From Amycolatopsis coloradensis (lineage in GTDB: Bacteria > Actinomycetota > Actinomycetes > Mycobacteriales > Pseudonocardiaceae): a stretch of 64,000 nucleotides of DNA. Shown here in pieces: positions 1-8,727 of the stretch; the first letter of the stretch is position 1; every line of letters starts with the position of its first letter. Under the pieces are notes generated by a model, which did no database searches, was not told the origin of the DNA, and was given only the letters and a program-made list of their open reading frames with translations. The stretch is taken from contig NZ_MQUQ01000011.1 in NCBI RefSeq assembly GCF_001953865.1, positions 1 to 64,000 of the forward strand, written 5' to 3'. A program made the translations under genes and the position numbers.

Positions 1-1013
1 CTACAAGAAACTCCGCAAACTCACCACATGAGACAAGCTCTAAGGTGGTGTCGGTAAATTCGGGCACAAAGGGGGCGACCCAGCGCTAGCGTGCGCCGCC
101 CGGATTCCCCGCCAGGTGGAAATCATCTGGCCAGCGCCCGACTGACCCTGCCCGCCCATGGATCCGGGCCAACGGAGCGAGTCAGGAACATCCGGCGTCC
201 CGTCACCGGCATTGTCACCAGCCCGACCCTGCGTGTGGTGAACTTGATCGCCCACCGTCTGGCTTATGCCCCCACCAAGGTGATAGCGGCCAGTATCGGC
301 TTTCTGCTTCGTGGCAACGACCTCATGGCGAGCAACTTCGCCGGACTTCCCGTAGAAACGTGCCTCGCGGGCGCCAAAGTCACTGCCATCCACCCGTACT
401 TGCCACTACTGCGCACCCCCCATCGGAATCGCACTCCTGTCCTAAAAGGACCGGCTACAGCTCGGCATCACCATGGACACCCATGTCATCACGGAACCAA
501 CGGCATTCGTGACGTGCCTTCAAGAAAGATTCGCCGAAATACTCCAGGATGCTGCCAAACCCACGTGGCAGACGCGACTGTCCCAGTAACCCTCGACCAA
601 CGTTCACCGTCCGAGCCGGTCGAAGTAGCGTTCGGCACCAAGTACCGCGGCGTGTGGCACCCGCTTCCCGCCATCGTGGCTACCACCCGCTCACCCAAGG
701 TGCAGCAGTGGATCTCCTGCGCTGACAGCCATGTGTCCCACCTTGCTTGAATAAGACCGAGCGATGATCCACAACTCGCCGGGAATAGCCGAGCATGGTG
801 ACTTCGAAGCCTCTGCACGTATTTCACCGTGTTCGTGTGTCAGTGCCACGGGCCCGGAAATGTCCTCGTACGGCGGTACCGACACCACTTCGTCTTGGAC
901 ACATTTCTCTCCATAGTCCGTTGGGTGGATTTTGCCCGCCTTGTGTATCGATCCTCTCCTGTCGCTGGCTTACTGGAACCAGGATACGGCCGGTAGGCGT
1001 CACGGGAGGTTCA
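1..1013. other. No recognised gene; left-edge sequence
   Basis: A + strand frame reads Y-K-K-L-R-K-L-T-T and stops at position 31, so the window probably opens on the last codons of a gene that lies upstream. The rest contains open frames on both strands, the longest about 220 codons, but none has a convincing ribosome binding site, domain motif or protein-like composition that I recognise. A 38-codon frame at 474-590 is also unsupported. I see no tRNA or clear terminator here. The last part should carry the promoter of the terpene operon that starts at 1014. Confidence 0.4.
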
Positions 1014-2591
1014 GTGCGGGTTGCCGGGATCGCGCCATACGCCCCTTGGCCGACAGAAGCCATGCCGTCCGGGGCAGTCGAACTGCGCTCTTGGCTGACC
1101 GACCGTTTGGTGGCCCGAATGGGCCCGGATGCCGCCGTACGGGATCCGTGTCGCAGCCGAGTTCTCGAGTCAGCGCTCACCATGCGGTTGCTGGAACGCA
1201 CCGGCCTACGGCCTGACCTGTACGCGGCTGTCGAAACCTATGTGCAGCGGCAAGCACCCGAGACCACTGGCTTCGAACGGACGATGGCCGAGATCACGCT
1301 GGGCGGCAAAAACGTACGATCGGATGTGCTTGCCGAGGTGGTGCGGGCCGCACCGGATTTTACCGGCAGCCGCAAACGCGTGCTGGCACAAGCGCTGTTG
1401 GCGGTCGTGGGCGCGCCTGGGGAAATCACCTGGGAGCCGGCGGCCTTCGACACGGCATTCCTGCACAGCTGGGCGTCCGTGCAGATGACCGCCGCGAAGG
1501 TGATCCTGGCGGCGGTCTCGGGGCAATCGGCGCGGATCAGCGACGAGGACGTGCGGTGTCTGGCTGATACGCAGCGCGCCCCGCGGCTGTGGGAGGGCAA
1601 TGTGCTCATTCACCTCTCGGTGTTGCACGCCTTGACCTTGCTGCCCAATACCGGCCGGCTTGTCGCGGCCGGGGTGGACACGCTCGCGGCGCAGGTGCGA
1701 TCCGATGGCGGTCTGCCGTTCGTGTCCGATGTGGACACCTGGTGCACCGCGACGGCCGGTGTGGCCTTGGCCGCCGTGAACGCCGCCGAGCCGACCTTGC
1801 GGGCATTGGCCGATCGACTGGCCGCCTGTCAGCAGCCAGGTGGCGGCTGGTCCTACTCCGACACGGCGGTGCAGACCGATGTGGACGACACGTCCGTGGC
1901 GGTGCAGTTCCTGGACAGGGTGGACTCGCGACGTTACCGGGGTTCGGTGCGGCGGGGCATACGGTCCTTGATGGCGGTGCGGGGGACCGATGGCGGGTTC
2001 CCCACCTATGTGGCCGGGGCGGCTTCGGAGGCGTCGATGACCGCCGCGGCCCTGGACGCGCTGACCCTGCGGTCCGACCGACACGCCGGGCACATCGCCG
2101 AGGGTCTGCGGTTCCTGGTATCACAACAGAACGAGGATGGCTCGTTTCCGCCGGACTGGAGCAGCAGCCGCCTGCACACCGTCTGCCGCGTACTGCTGTG
2201 CACATCCCGGCGACCGCGCAGTGGCTCGGCCACCGTGCGGCGTATGGTCGGTCGCGCCGCCGCTCTGGTGATCGGAGGGCAAAATGATGACGGGGGATGG
2301 GGTCAGCAGGCAGGAGATGCCAGCGACGTCATCAGTACCGCCTACGGGCTGACCGCCCTATGCAGCATCCCCGATGCCGATCCCAGGGCAGCCGCGGTCG
2401 CGGCCGAGTTTCTGGCCCATGCCCCCCGGGGGGCCGACGGATTGCAAGCGATCCCGGACTCCATCGGCCCGCGGCCGTTCGTGTTCACCGTGCCGGTCCT
2501 CGCCGAGATCTTCACCCTCCTGGCGTTAGGACACTTCGACCGCCGGCTCGCGGCGCCTGCTGCGCGGGCCCAGGGGACGACCCGTGGGTGA
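1014..2591 (+). CDS. Class II terpene cyclase (DxDD type)
   Basis: Predicted protonation-initiated cyclase that folds a linear prenyl diphosphate into a bicyclic diphosphate, as bacterial labdane-type class II diterpene cyclases do. The catalytic acid motif DVDD lies at residues 289-292, and Gly/Trp-rich prenyltransferase/squalene-cyclase repeats (for example DDGGWGQQ) surround it. About 525 residues fits the bacterial class II diterpene cyclase size. I chose GTG 1014 because GGGAGG lies just upstream at 1004-1009; ATG 1062 is an alternative. The open frame reaches further upstream, but that part is Arg/Cys-rich and unlike a cyclase. It overlaps the next gene by 8 bases. The substrate chain length is not readable from sequence. 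Tuberculosinyl diphosphate synthase (Rv3377c) is a family precedent. Confidence 0.85.
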   Translation: MRVAGIAPYAPWPTEAMPSGAVELRSWLTDRLVARMGPDAAVRDPCRSRVLESALTMRLLERTGLRPDLYAAVETYVQRQAPETTGFERTMAEITLGGKNVRSDVLAEVVRAAPDFTGSRKRVLAQALLAVVGAPGEITWEPAAFDTAFLHSWASVQMTAAKVILAAVSGQSARISDEDVRCLADTQRAPRLWEGNVLIHLSVLHALTLLPNTGRLVAAGVDTLAAQVRSDGGLPFVSDVDTWCTATAGVALAAVNAAEPTLRALADRLAACQQPGGGWSYSDTAVQTDVDDTSVAVQFLDRVDSRRYRGSVRRGIRSLMAVRGTDGGFPTYVAGAASEASMTAAALDALTLRSDRHAGHIAEGLRFLVSQQNEDGSFPPDWSSSRLHTVCRVLLCTSRRPRSGSATVRRMVGRAAALVIGGQNDDGGWGQQAGDASDVISTAYGLTALCSIPDADPRAAAVAAEFLAHAPRGADGLQAIPDSIGPRPFVFTVPVLAEIFTLLALGHFDRRLAAPAARAQGTTRG

Positions 2592-3255
2592 GCCAGGCAA
2601 GCCGCCGCGGCACGTCGGCATCATCCCGGACGGCAATCGGCGGTGGGCAGCACAACATGGCCTGCCGGTGCTGGAGGGACACCGGCGAGGTGCGGAAACG
2701 ACCATGCGTGCACTGAGCTGGTGCGAAGAGGCGGGGGTCGAAGAGGTCACTGTCTGGGCGCTGTCCTTGGACAACATCGCCCGGCGACCCAATGTGGCCG
2801 GCATGGCCACCGCCATCGCCGAACTGGTCGACAGGGTGGACGGCCACCCAGGGTGGGACCTGCGTCTGATTGGCTCCCCGGGTCGGGTGGCCCTGCCCGT
2901 CCGCGCTCCTGATACGTCGAAGGACATCGTCGACCGCCGTCTGCTGGTCAATCTGGCCGTGGCCTACGACGGACGAGAAGAGATCGTGGCCGCAGCCCAA
3001 GCCCTGCTCACCGCCGATCCTCTGGGGAAGTTGGACGCTACCGCGCTGTCAGCGGAGCTGGAGCGGCGCGGACAGCCCGACTGCGATCTGATCATCCGCA
3101 CCTCCGGCGAGCTACGGCTGTCGGGATTCCTGCTGTGGCAGAGCGTTCACAGCGAACTGTACTTCGCTCCCGAACTGTGGCCGGAATTCACCGAGCGGTC
3201 CCTCCATCGTGCCTTGGACTCCTACGCCCGCCGCGACCGAAGGGCAGGCGCATGA
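2584..3255 (+). CDS. cis-Prenyltransferase (UppS/Z-prenyl diphosphate synthase family)
   Basis: Member of the undecaprenyl-diphosphate-synthase fold, which condenses isopentenyl diphosphate with an allylic diphosphate to give Z double bonds. The N-terminus carries the family signature H-V-G-I-I-P-D-G-N-R-R-W with catalytic Asp16, and the C-terminal part carries IIRTSGELRLSGFLLWQ and the E-L-Y-F segment. At 223 residues it is slightly shorter than housekeeping UppS. GTG 2584 overlaps the cyclase gene by 8 bases, and its stop overlaps the next start (ATGA), so it is translated with the cyclases. That placement points to a role in terpenoid supply rather than cell wall. In M. tuberculosis a cis-PT-fold enzyme (Rv3378c) instead converts the class II product, so a transferase or phosphatase role is the main alternative. 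Confidence 0.85.
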   Translation: MGEPGKPPRHVGIIPDGNRRWAAQHGLPVLEGHRRGAETTMRALSWCEEAGVEEVTVWALSLDNIARRPNVAGMATAIAELVDRVDGHPGWDLRLIGSPGRVALPVRAPDTSKDIVDRRLLVNLAVAYDGREEIVAAAQALLTADPLGKLDATALSAELERRGQPDCDLIIRTSGELRLSGFLLWQSVHSELYFAPELWPEFTERSLHRALDSYARRDRRAGA

Positions 3256-4232
3256 CCACCACCGCTGCTTCCCACCTGCGGCTGGCCCGCTTCGCCCACA
3301 CCCACATCCAACGCCTGGCCCCGCCGTCGACCCGTCGCCACCCCGACAGTGACTCGATCGAGACCGAGCTACGCCACTGGGCCACCACCGTCGATCTGTA
3401 CGCGGGCGAGGACATACAGCAGTTGACACGACGGCAGGTCGGGCTGATCGTCGGCTGCTGCATGCCCGACGTCCCCACTCCGATCGCCCGGGTGACCGCC
3501 CACTACCTCGCCTGGGTCTTCGCGTTCGACGACACCGTGGCCGAGCACGAACCACTGCTGGCCATTCATCAGGCGATGGACCTGCCGGGACTGCTGCGGG
3601 ACGGCGCTACCCACGATCGGTCTGCCGCTCAGGGACTGGCAGGCGTGTTGGTCTCGGTGCGCGACGAAATCGTCGACATCGGCGGAATGGCGCTGCTACC
3701 GCAGCTGGCCGGGCAACTGGGACGTTACCTCGATGCCTGCGCCGGGGAAGCCCCATGGCGGCGCACCGGCAGGCCGCCCGCACTCGCGGCCTACCTGCAC
3801 GACCGCACCGCCACCTCCGGAGGGCATCCGCTGCTGCTACACAGGCTGATGCCCGGTATGCCACCCCCTGGTGCGCCGCTGCCGGCAGGTCTGGACAGTC
3901 TGGCCGACCAAGCCTTCCTCATCGGAGGCTTGGCCAACGACCTGCTCGGCTTCGCCCACGAACAGCGACAAGGCGATCCGGTCAACGTGGTCACGGTTCT
4001 GGCAGGCGAGTACGCGCTGCCGCTACCGGAGGCGTACCGGGCGGCGGTGATCCTGCACGCCGCCCACACCCACCGCTTCGCCGCCGACCTCGTTCGTACC
4101 AGCGGCGATCCCGCCCTGGCCGAGTCTCATCGTGCTCTGGCCGCGGCCATCGGCGGTTGGGTCGAGGGCAGCGCCGCGGCGATCGAGCCCTACTGGCAGC
4201 ACCTGTTGGCCCACCACGAGGACCGACCGTGA
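3252..4232 (+). CDS. Class I terpene synthase
   Basis: Predicted ionisation-initiated (Mg2+-dependent) terpene synthase of 326 residues. An aspartate-rich motif DDTVAEHE lies at residues 93-100, and the second metal motif NDLLGFAHE at 229-237 matches the NSE pattern except that the usual Ser/Thr is Gly233. The ATG at 3252 sits in an ATGA overlap with the cis-prenyltransferase stop, which fixes the start; the longer open frame upstream is only a shadow. Its partner is probably the class II cyclase two genes upstream, so it may take a cyclised diphosphate as substrate. The Gly in the NSE motif could alter metal binding but does not by itself mean it is inactive. Confidence 0.8.
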   Translation: MTTTAASHLRLARFAHTHIQRLAPPSTRRHPDSDSIETELRHWATTVDLYAGEDIQQLTRRQVGLIVGCCMPDVPTPIARVTAHYLAWVFAFDDTVAEHEPLLAIHQAMDLPGLLRDGATHDRSAAQGLAGVLVSVRDEIVDIGGMALLPQLAGQLGRYLDACAGEAPWRRTGRPPALAAYLHDRTATSGGHPLLLHRLMPGMPPPGAPLPAGLDSLADQAFLIGGLANDLLGFAHEQRQGDPVNVVTVLAGEYALPLPEAYRAAVILHAAHTHRFAADLVRTSGDPALAESHRALAAAIGGWVEGSAAAIEPYWQHLLAHHEDRP

Positions 4233-4242
4233 GGAGACTTCC

Positions 4243-5646
4243 ATGCCCGCGCTCTCGCCACACACCGTCATCGTGGTCGGCGCCGGCATCGCCGGCCTCA
4301 CCGCGGCCTGGCGGCTGCGCCGGCACGGCGTCTCAGTCCGCGTCCTGGAACGGGAGTCACGTCCCGGCGGCCGGATGCGCACCGACGAACACGACGGGTT
4401 CCGCATCGAATTGGGAGCCAGCATCCTGGGCACCAACTACACCAGAATGCTCGACTTGATCACTGAACTCGGCATCGCCGATCAGTTCGGCCCGGCCAAC
4501 CCGACCTGTGGTTTCCTGCACGCGGGTAAGACGCACCGCCTCCGAGCCACCTCCGTACTGGACTTCCTGCGTACACCGCTGCTCGGCACGCGGTCCAAGC
4601 TGGCACTAGCCCGGGCACTGCCCGAGCTCGTGCGCCACCGGACAAGGCTCGGCTGGGACACCATGGACCAGAACACCGAACTGGACCAGCTCAGCGTCAC
4701 CGAGTACGCACGCCGTCACCTCACCCCCGAGATCCACGAACGTATCTGCGAGCCCCTGTTCGGCGGGGGGATCGTTCTTGGCTCGCCCGACAATTTGGCG
4801 GCGGCCGACATGTTCTTCTACGCCACGAAGTTTCTCGTCCCGCACTTCAACAGCCCTCGAGGAGTCGGCCTGCTCACCCAGACCCTCGCCGATCGCTTGC
4901 CCGTCACCCTCAACACCACCGTCACCGCCGTGCGCGCCAACCCCACCGGGGCGTCAGTATCTTTCACCGACGAACATGGCGCCCACACAAAACTCACCGC
5001 CGATGCCGCCATCGTCACCGTCCCCGCCCCCCAAGCAGCCGACATCCTGCCCGACCTACCTCCCGATCAAGCGGCCTACCTGCGCGCGGTTCCCTACTCG
5101 CGAGGTCTGATCGTGTCCTATGGCCTGTCCCGTCCGCCGAGGGAAACCTCTCCCAACATTTTCACCTGCCAAGCCACCCACCCCGATGCCGCCGGCGTCG
5201 AACTGCACCACAACAAGATTCCCGGTCGAGTCGACGGCGGCCGCGGGCTGATCACCGTCCACTCCCGGGAAGCTTTCGTCAAGCAGTGGTGGGAACGCGA
5301 CGACGCCGACATCGCCCAGCGCCTGCTCGACACCACCGAATCCCTCCTTCCCGGTGTCCGCGACACCGTCATCACCACCCACGTCAACCGACGTGCCCTC
5401 GCGCTGGTCGTCCGGCCCCCCGGCGGCTACGGCGCCTTGCGCGAATTCAACGCCCGCCGTCGCACCGCCAACCCCCGTATCCAACTGGCCGGCGACTACT
5501 TCGCCCCGTCCAGCACCTACGGAGCGCTCCGCTCCGGTGAACACGCCGCCGCCCGCGTCCTGAACCACCTGCTTGCCAGTCCACCACCACAGCCCCCACC
5601 GACCGGCGACCCGGACCCAGGCCCCAACATGACCAGTCAGCACTAG
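4243..5646 (+). CDS. FAD-dependent amine oxidase/protoporphyrinogen-oxidase-like flavoprotein
   Basis: 467-residue flavoprotein of the HemY/phytoene-desaturase superfamily. The N-terminal Rossmann motif is VVGAGIAGL, followed by E-R-E-S-R-P-G-G-R-M-R, the typical second FAD-binding stretch. The C-terminal FAD-contact region reads LAGDYFAPSSTYGALRSGE. The start is ATG 4243 behind GAGGAG (4231-4236), ten bases after the terpene synthase stop. In this operon it most plausibly oxidises or desaturates the terpene skeleton; haem biosynthesis is unlikely because no other haem gene is nearby. A proline-rich tail ends the protein. It is the last gene of the terpene operon and converges with the dehydrogenase on the opposite strand. 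Confidence 0.8.
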   Translation: MPALSPHTVIVVGAGIAGLTAAWRLRRHGVSVRVLERESRPGGRMRTDEHDGFRIELGASILGTNYTRMLDLITELGIADQFGPANPTCGFLHAGKTHRLRATSVLDFLRTPLLGTRSKLALARALPELVRHRTRLGWDTMDQNTELDQLSVTEYARRHLTPEIHERICEPLFGGGIVLGSPDNLAAADMFFYATKFLVPHFNSPRGVGLLTQTLADRLPVTLNTTVTAVRANPTGASVSFTDEHGAHTKLTADAAIVTVPAPQAADILPDLPPDQAAYLRAVPYSRGLIVSYGLSRPPRETSPNIFTCQATHPDAAGVELHHNKIPGRVDGGRGLITVHSREAFVKQWWERDDADIAQRLLDTTESLLPGVRDTVITTHVNRRALALVVRPPGGYGALREFNARRRTANPRIQLAGDYFAPSSTYGALRSGEHAAARVLNHLLASPPPQPPPTGDPDPGPNMTSQH

Positions 5647-5775
5647 TACTCCAGTCGTAATGGGACAGTCCCAGTCCCTCGGCGGGGGGTGACCTTTTGA
5701 TCTGATGTCGTGGAAAGTTTCAGGTTGCCTTGTCTGTGTTGCAGTTGACGTCTCCAGAACTGACCGTGGTGCGGG

Positions 5776-6819
5776 CTACGAAAGGTCGGACATGTCAAGT
5801 ACGAAGCGGGAGCGGACGTCGTTGCGCTCCAGGCGGGCGAGGGCTCCGTGCACGCGCGCCGAGGGCACGAGTTCGATGTCTGCGGAGACGTCGTGCTGAG
5901 CACAGAACTCCAACATGGCGGCGGTTTCGGGGCGACCGCCGCTGCCGGCGGAGCTGAGCTTCTTGCGCCCGATCAGCAGATCCAGTGTCTCCACGGTGAC
6001 CGGCCCGAGGTGCCCGACGTGGCTGAGTGTCCCGTCCAGGGCGACCAGCCGCAGGTAGGGGGTGATGTCGTGCGGGACGGCGATGGTGTCGATGACGACG
6101 TCGAACCGGTCGCGGGCGGTGGTCATCTGTTGCTGGTCCGTGGAAATGATCAGGTCGTGGGCGCCGAGGCGGCGGGCGTCATCGGCCTTGTCGGCCGACC
6201 GACTGATGACCGTGGTGTCGGCACCGAGTGCGACGGCGAACTTGACCGCGAGGTGCCCGAGGCCACCGAGTCCGGCGACCGCGACCCGAGTACCGGGCTC
6301 GACGCCGAGGGCCCGTAGTGGCTCCCAGACGGTGATCCCCGCGCACAGGAGAGGAGCCGCGGCCGCGGGGTCAAGGCCTGCGGGGAGCGGGTAGGCGAAC
6401 CGGTCGCGAACGATGTACTCGCGGGAGTAACCGCCCAGCGTGATGGTTCCGTCGTGGCGGTCGGTGCCACCGTAGGTCAGGGTCGGGAACTCGTAGCAGA
6501 AGTTTTCCTGCCCCTGTCGGCACATGACGCACACACCACAGGAGTCGACGATGTTGCCGACTGCCACCCTGTCGCCGACGGCGAATCGCGTGACCTCACG
6601 CCCGATGTCGGTCACCACCCCCGTGAACTCGTGGCCCGGCACCAACGGCGCGTTCGCCGTGCCGGTACGGGCGTGAATGGCGTGCAGATCGGAATGGCAG
6701 ACGCCGCAGTAGTCCACCCGCACCGCGACGTCGTCGGCTCGCAGTTCCCGGCGTTCGAACGACACCCGCCGCAACGCGATCCCGGCGCCGTCGGCCTGCC
6801 AGCCCACTGTGGTCCTCAT
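5776..6819 (-). CDS. Zinc-dependent alcohol dehydrogenase (cinnamyl-alcohol-dehydrogenase/YahK-like)
   Basis: Medium-chain NAD(P)-dependent dehydrogenase of 347 residues. It shows the catalytic zinc motif CGVCHSDLH and GHEFTGVV, the four-cysteine structural zinc site in the CGVCVMCRQGQENFC stretch, and the dinucleotide-binding motif GLGGLGHLAVKFA. It would interconvert an alcohol and aldehyde; the substrate is not predictable. The gene is divergent from a TetR regulator, and the intergenic region carries two palindromes, so it is very likely that regulator's main target. Detoxification of an aldehyde is the simplest reading. Confidence 0.88.
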   Translation of the reverse strand: MRTTVGWQADGAGIALRRVSFERRELRADDVAVRVDYCGVCHSDLHAIHARTGTANAPLVPGHEFTGVVTDIGREVTRFAVGDRVAVGNIVDSCGVCVMCRQGQENFCYEFPTLTYGGTDRHDGTITLGGYSREYIVRDRFAYPLPAGLDPAAAAPLLCAGITVWEPLRALGVEPGTRVAVAGLGGLGHLAVKFAVALGADTTVISRSADKADDARRLGAHDLIISTDQQQMTTARDRFDVVIDTIAVPHDITPYLRLVALDGTLSHVGHLGPVTVETLDLLIGRKKLSSAGSGGRPETAAMLEFCAQHDVSADIELVPSARVHGALARLERNDVRSRFVLDMSDLS

Positions 6820-6835
6820 GCTGACTCCTAAGATA

Positions 6836-6901
6836 AACAGACTGTTCGGTTTGCTTCAACTTAGCCGAGGGCTGAGGACATAGCAAACAGACCGGTCTGT
6901 T
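6836..6901. promoter_or_regulatory. Two palindromic operators between the dehydrogenase and tetR
   Basis: A perfect 16-bp palindrome AACAGACCGGTCTGTT lies at 6886-6901, and a related palindrome AACAG-A-CTGTT lies at 6836-6846. Both share the AACAGAC/CTGTT half-site. They sit in the 97-bp divergent gap, one close to each start codon. This is the usual arrangement for a TetR repressor controlling itself and its neighbour; binding is inferred. Confidence 0.75.
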
Positions 6902-6916
6902 GTTAAGCTGTGAGAC

Positions 6917-7504
6917 ATGCCCGACAAGCCCCTGACCTCGCGTGGTGCCGCCACGCGGCAGCGCATCATGGAGGTGGCGACCCAAGAGTTCGCCCAGTAC
7001 GGGATCGCAGGGGCACGCGTCGAACGAATTGTGGCCACCGCCCGCACCAACAAGGCCCAGCTCTACGGCTATTTCGGTAACAAGGAAAGACTGTTCGACG
7101 CGATCTTCTTCGGCTCCCTGGAACGGATCATGACCGTCGTCCCGATCGACACCGCTGATCTGGCGGACTGGGCGGTCCGCCTGTACGACGAGTACCTCCG
7201 TCGCCCCGACCTGATCCGGCTGGCCACCTGGGCGCGCCTGGAACGACGCCCGACCGGTCACCTCGTCGACGACGTCAACCGCCTCGATGAGGCCAAAGTG
7301 CGCGCCATCACCGACGCGCAAACCGCGGGCCTCGTCCGATCCGGCGATCCGTTCGACCTCATGGCCATGGTCATCGCGATGTCCATGGCATGGTCACCGG
7401 TCAGTAACGTCTACGCTGCCAGCGATCAGGAACCCGCAGAGCTGCACGAGCGACGCCGAACCCTGCTCCGCGACAGCGTTCAGCGGGTCATCGCACCCGA
7501 CTAG
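6917..7504 (+). CDS. TetR-family transcriptional repressor
   Basis: 195-residue regulator. The N-terminal helix-turn-helix is typical of TetR (A-T-R-Q-R-I-M-E-V-A, then IVATARTNKAQLYGYFGNKE at about residues 39-58), and the C-terminal ligand-binding domain is all-helical. The ATG at 6917 lies 15 bases downstream of a perfect palindromic operator, which implies autoregulation. It is divergent from the zinc alcohol dehydrogenase. The ligand is unknown; an alcohol or aldehyde substrate of the dehydrogenase would fit. Confidence 0.88.
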   Translation: MPDKPLTSRGAATRQRIMEVATQEFAQYGIAGARVERIVATARTNKAQLYGYFGNKERLFDAIFFGSLERIMTVVPIDTADLADWAVRLYDEYLRRPDLIRLATWARLERRPTGHLVDDVNRLDEAKVRAITDAQTAGLVRSGDPFDLMAMVIAMSMAWSPVSNVYAASDQEPAELHERRRTLLRDSVQRVIAPD

Positions 7505-7961
7505 AAGTCGACCCATGCGGTGCCCCTGCCCCAGCGACGACCCGACATACCCGACGCAACTGCGCCTCTGTCAGCTCATCAACTCACGAGCCTTGGCCAC
7601 CGCCCCTGCCCATACGTGACACCGGCATACGCTCATGCTGTTTGCCGCGCCGCCAGACAGCTTGCGATCAAGCAGTGCGGACACCAGCCGCTTCCCGGCT
7701 GATCACGTCGCGCGGAAACACCAGGTCGTTCACCTGGAACGTACAAGTGCTGTAGTTTCCGCGCCGATTTGAGCATTTCCGAGTGTGCCTGAGCACTGCG
7801 TGAGCATCTGCTCAGGCGTTACGGAAGTCTGCCCGCGAGTTCGCTACGGGGCCGCTTCTGTTGCCCCGATGAGCCTTGAGAGTAGAACAGCGACACCGCC
7901 GATTGCATTCAACTTCGAGCGAATCGCCGATGCGTTCGAAGTGCGAGCGGACGGCTGTTAC
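7505..7961. other. Gene-poor stretch with one inverted repeat
   Basis: No convincing gene is visible. A 9-bp perfect inverted repeat GCCTGAGCA / TGCTCAGGC (7787-7795 and 7809-7817, 13-base loop) could form a hairpin. It could end transcription of either flanking gene or be an operator; there is no T-run to decide. Confidence 0.4.
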
Positions 7962-8294
7962 TCAACTCTGCCAACCCCCGATCCCGCCCCAGGCGCGGTC
8001 CAAGTGAGGAGCCTTGAAGGGCACCCAGTACGCGACCTGCTGATGCGCGGCCTTCATTGCCGCGATCCCTCCCGAGCGGTAGATCTGAGAGCCGATCTCC
8101 CTGGTGCGTTCGTCGTCACGACCATCCTCGGTGAGGAAACCACCCTCACCCCGAGAGCCTATCTCCACCAATTCACGAACCAGCGGGTGCAGCTCGGCGA
8201 GCGGCGTCCGGTTACGCACCCGCTCAGCCTCGCGCCTCGCAGCCACCTTCTCCATATAGGCCTGGTCGCGTCGCGCGCGCCATCCTCGAAGCAT
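7962..8294 (-). CDS. Hypothetical protein, small, charged
   Basis: 110-residue protein with no domain I can name. The composition looks genuine: a basic, helical N-terminus (RARRDQAYMEKVAARREAER), a middle part rich in Glu and Arg, and an ending AWGGIGGW that resembles the tail of small hypothetical proteins common in actinomycetes. The start is uncertain: GTG 8297 and ATG 8294 are adjacent, and an internal Met also exists. There is only a weak G-rich stretch upstream. It is isolated among decayed sequence, so it may be a survivor or itself a remnant. Confidence 0.5.
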   Translation of the reverse strand: MLRGWRARRDQAYMEKVAARREAERVRNRTPLAELHPLVRELVEIGSRGEGGFLTEDGRDDERTREIGSQIYRSGGIAAMKAAHQQVAYWVPFKAPHLDRAWGGIGGWQS

Positions 8295-8727
8295 CACGAC
8301 CCCACGTTCGTCTCATTTCAAGATGACCCAGACTACTCGCGCTTACCCACTCTGGACGATCCTCAGCATGAACGCGGTAATCAACCTGTCGGCTACCGAC
8401 ACTTCGACACCACATCGGCAGGTTCACCGACTGTTCACCTGCAGGGCTCCCATCGCGGCACTGCACTGCTCCACGCGCTGGCTCCCACCGGCGGCCAGCA
8501 ACACCTCGCCACCGCCACGAAGTGAGGCGCCAAGACCCAACGGATCAACCACCGCGGAAGGAAACACCACCCGCAGTGGTCAACTGTCAGGTCGGCGAGG
8601 GCGCGGCTGAGCCAGGCGTTCTCGGCGTCGCGTAGGGCGATGGCGTAGTCATTCTCGATCAGGAAGACGCGGGCAGTGACTGTGACGCGGCCGCGGTCGA
8701 CCGCCTGAGGTCGTCCACTGCCGCAGT
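8295..8727. other. Gene-poor stretch with a protein-like remnant
   Basis: No intact gene. On the minus strand, about 8555-8690, one frame reads protein-like sequence (including ARVFLIENDYAIALRDAENA) but has no start codon in a sensible place, so I read it as the remnant of a small hypothetical gene. The right end runs into the transposase pseudogene. Confidence 0.35.

Noticed and set aside
91..750. 219-codon + strand frame near the left edge
   Set aside because: No ribosome binding site, no recognisable motif and irregular composition; left as unannotated sequence.
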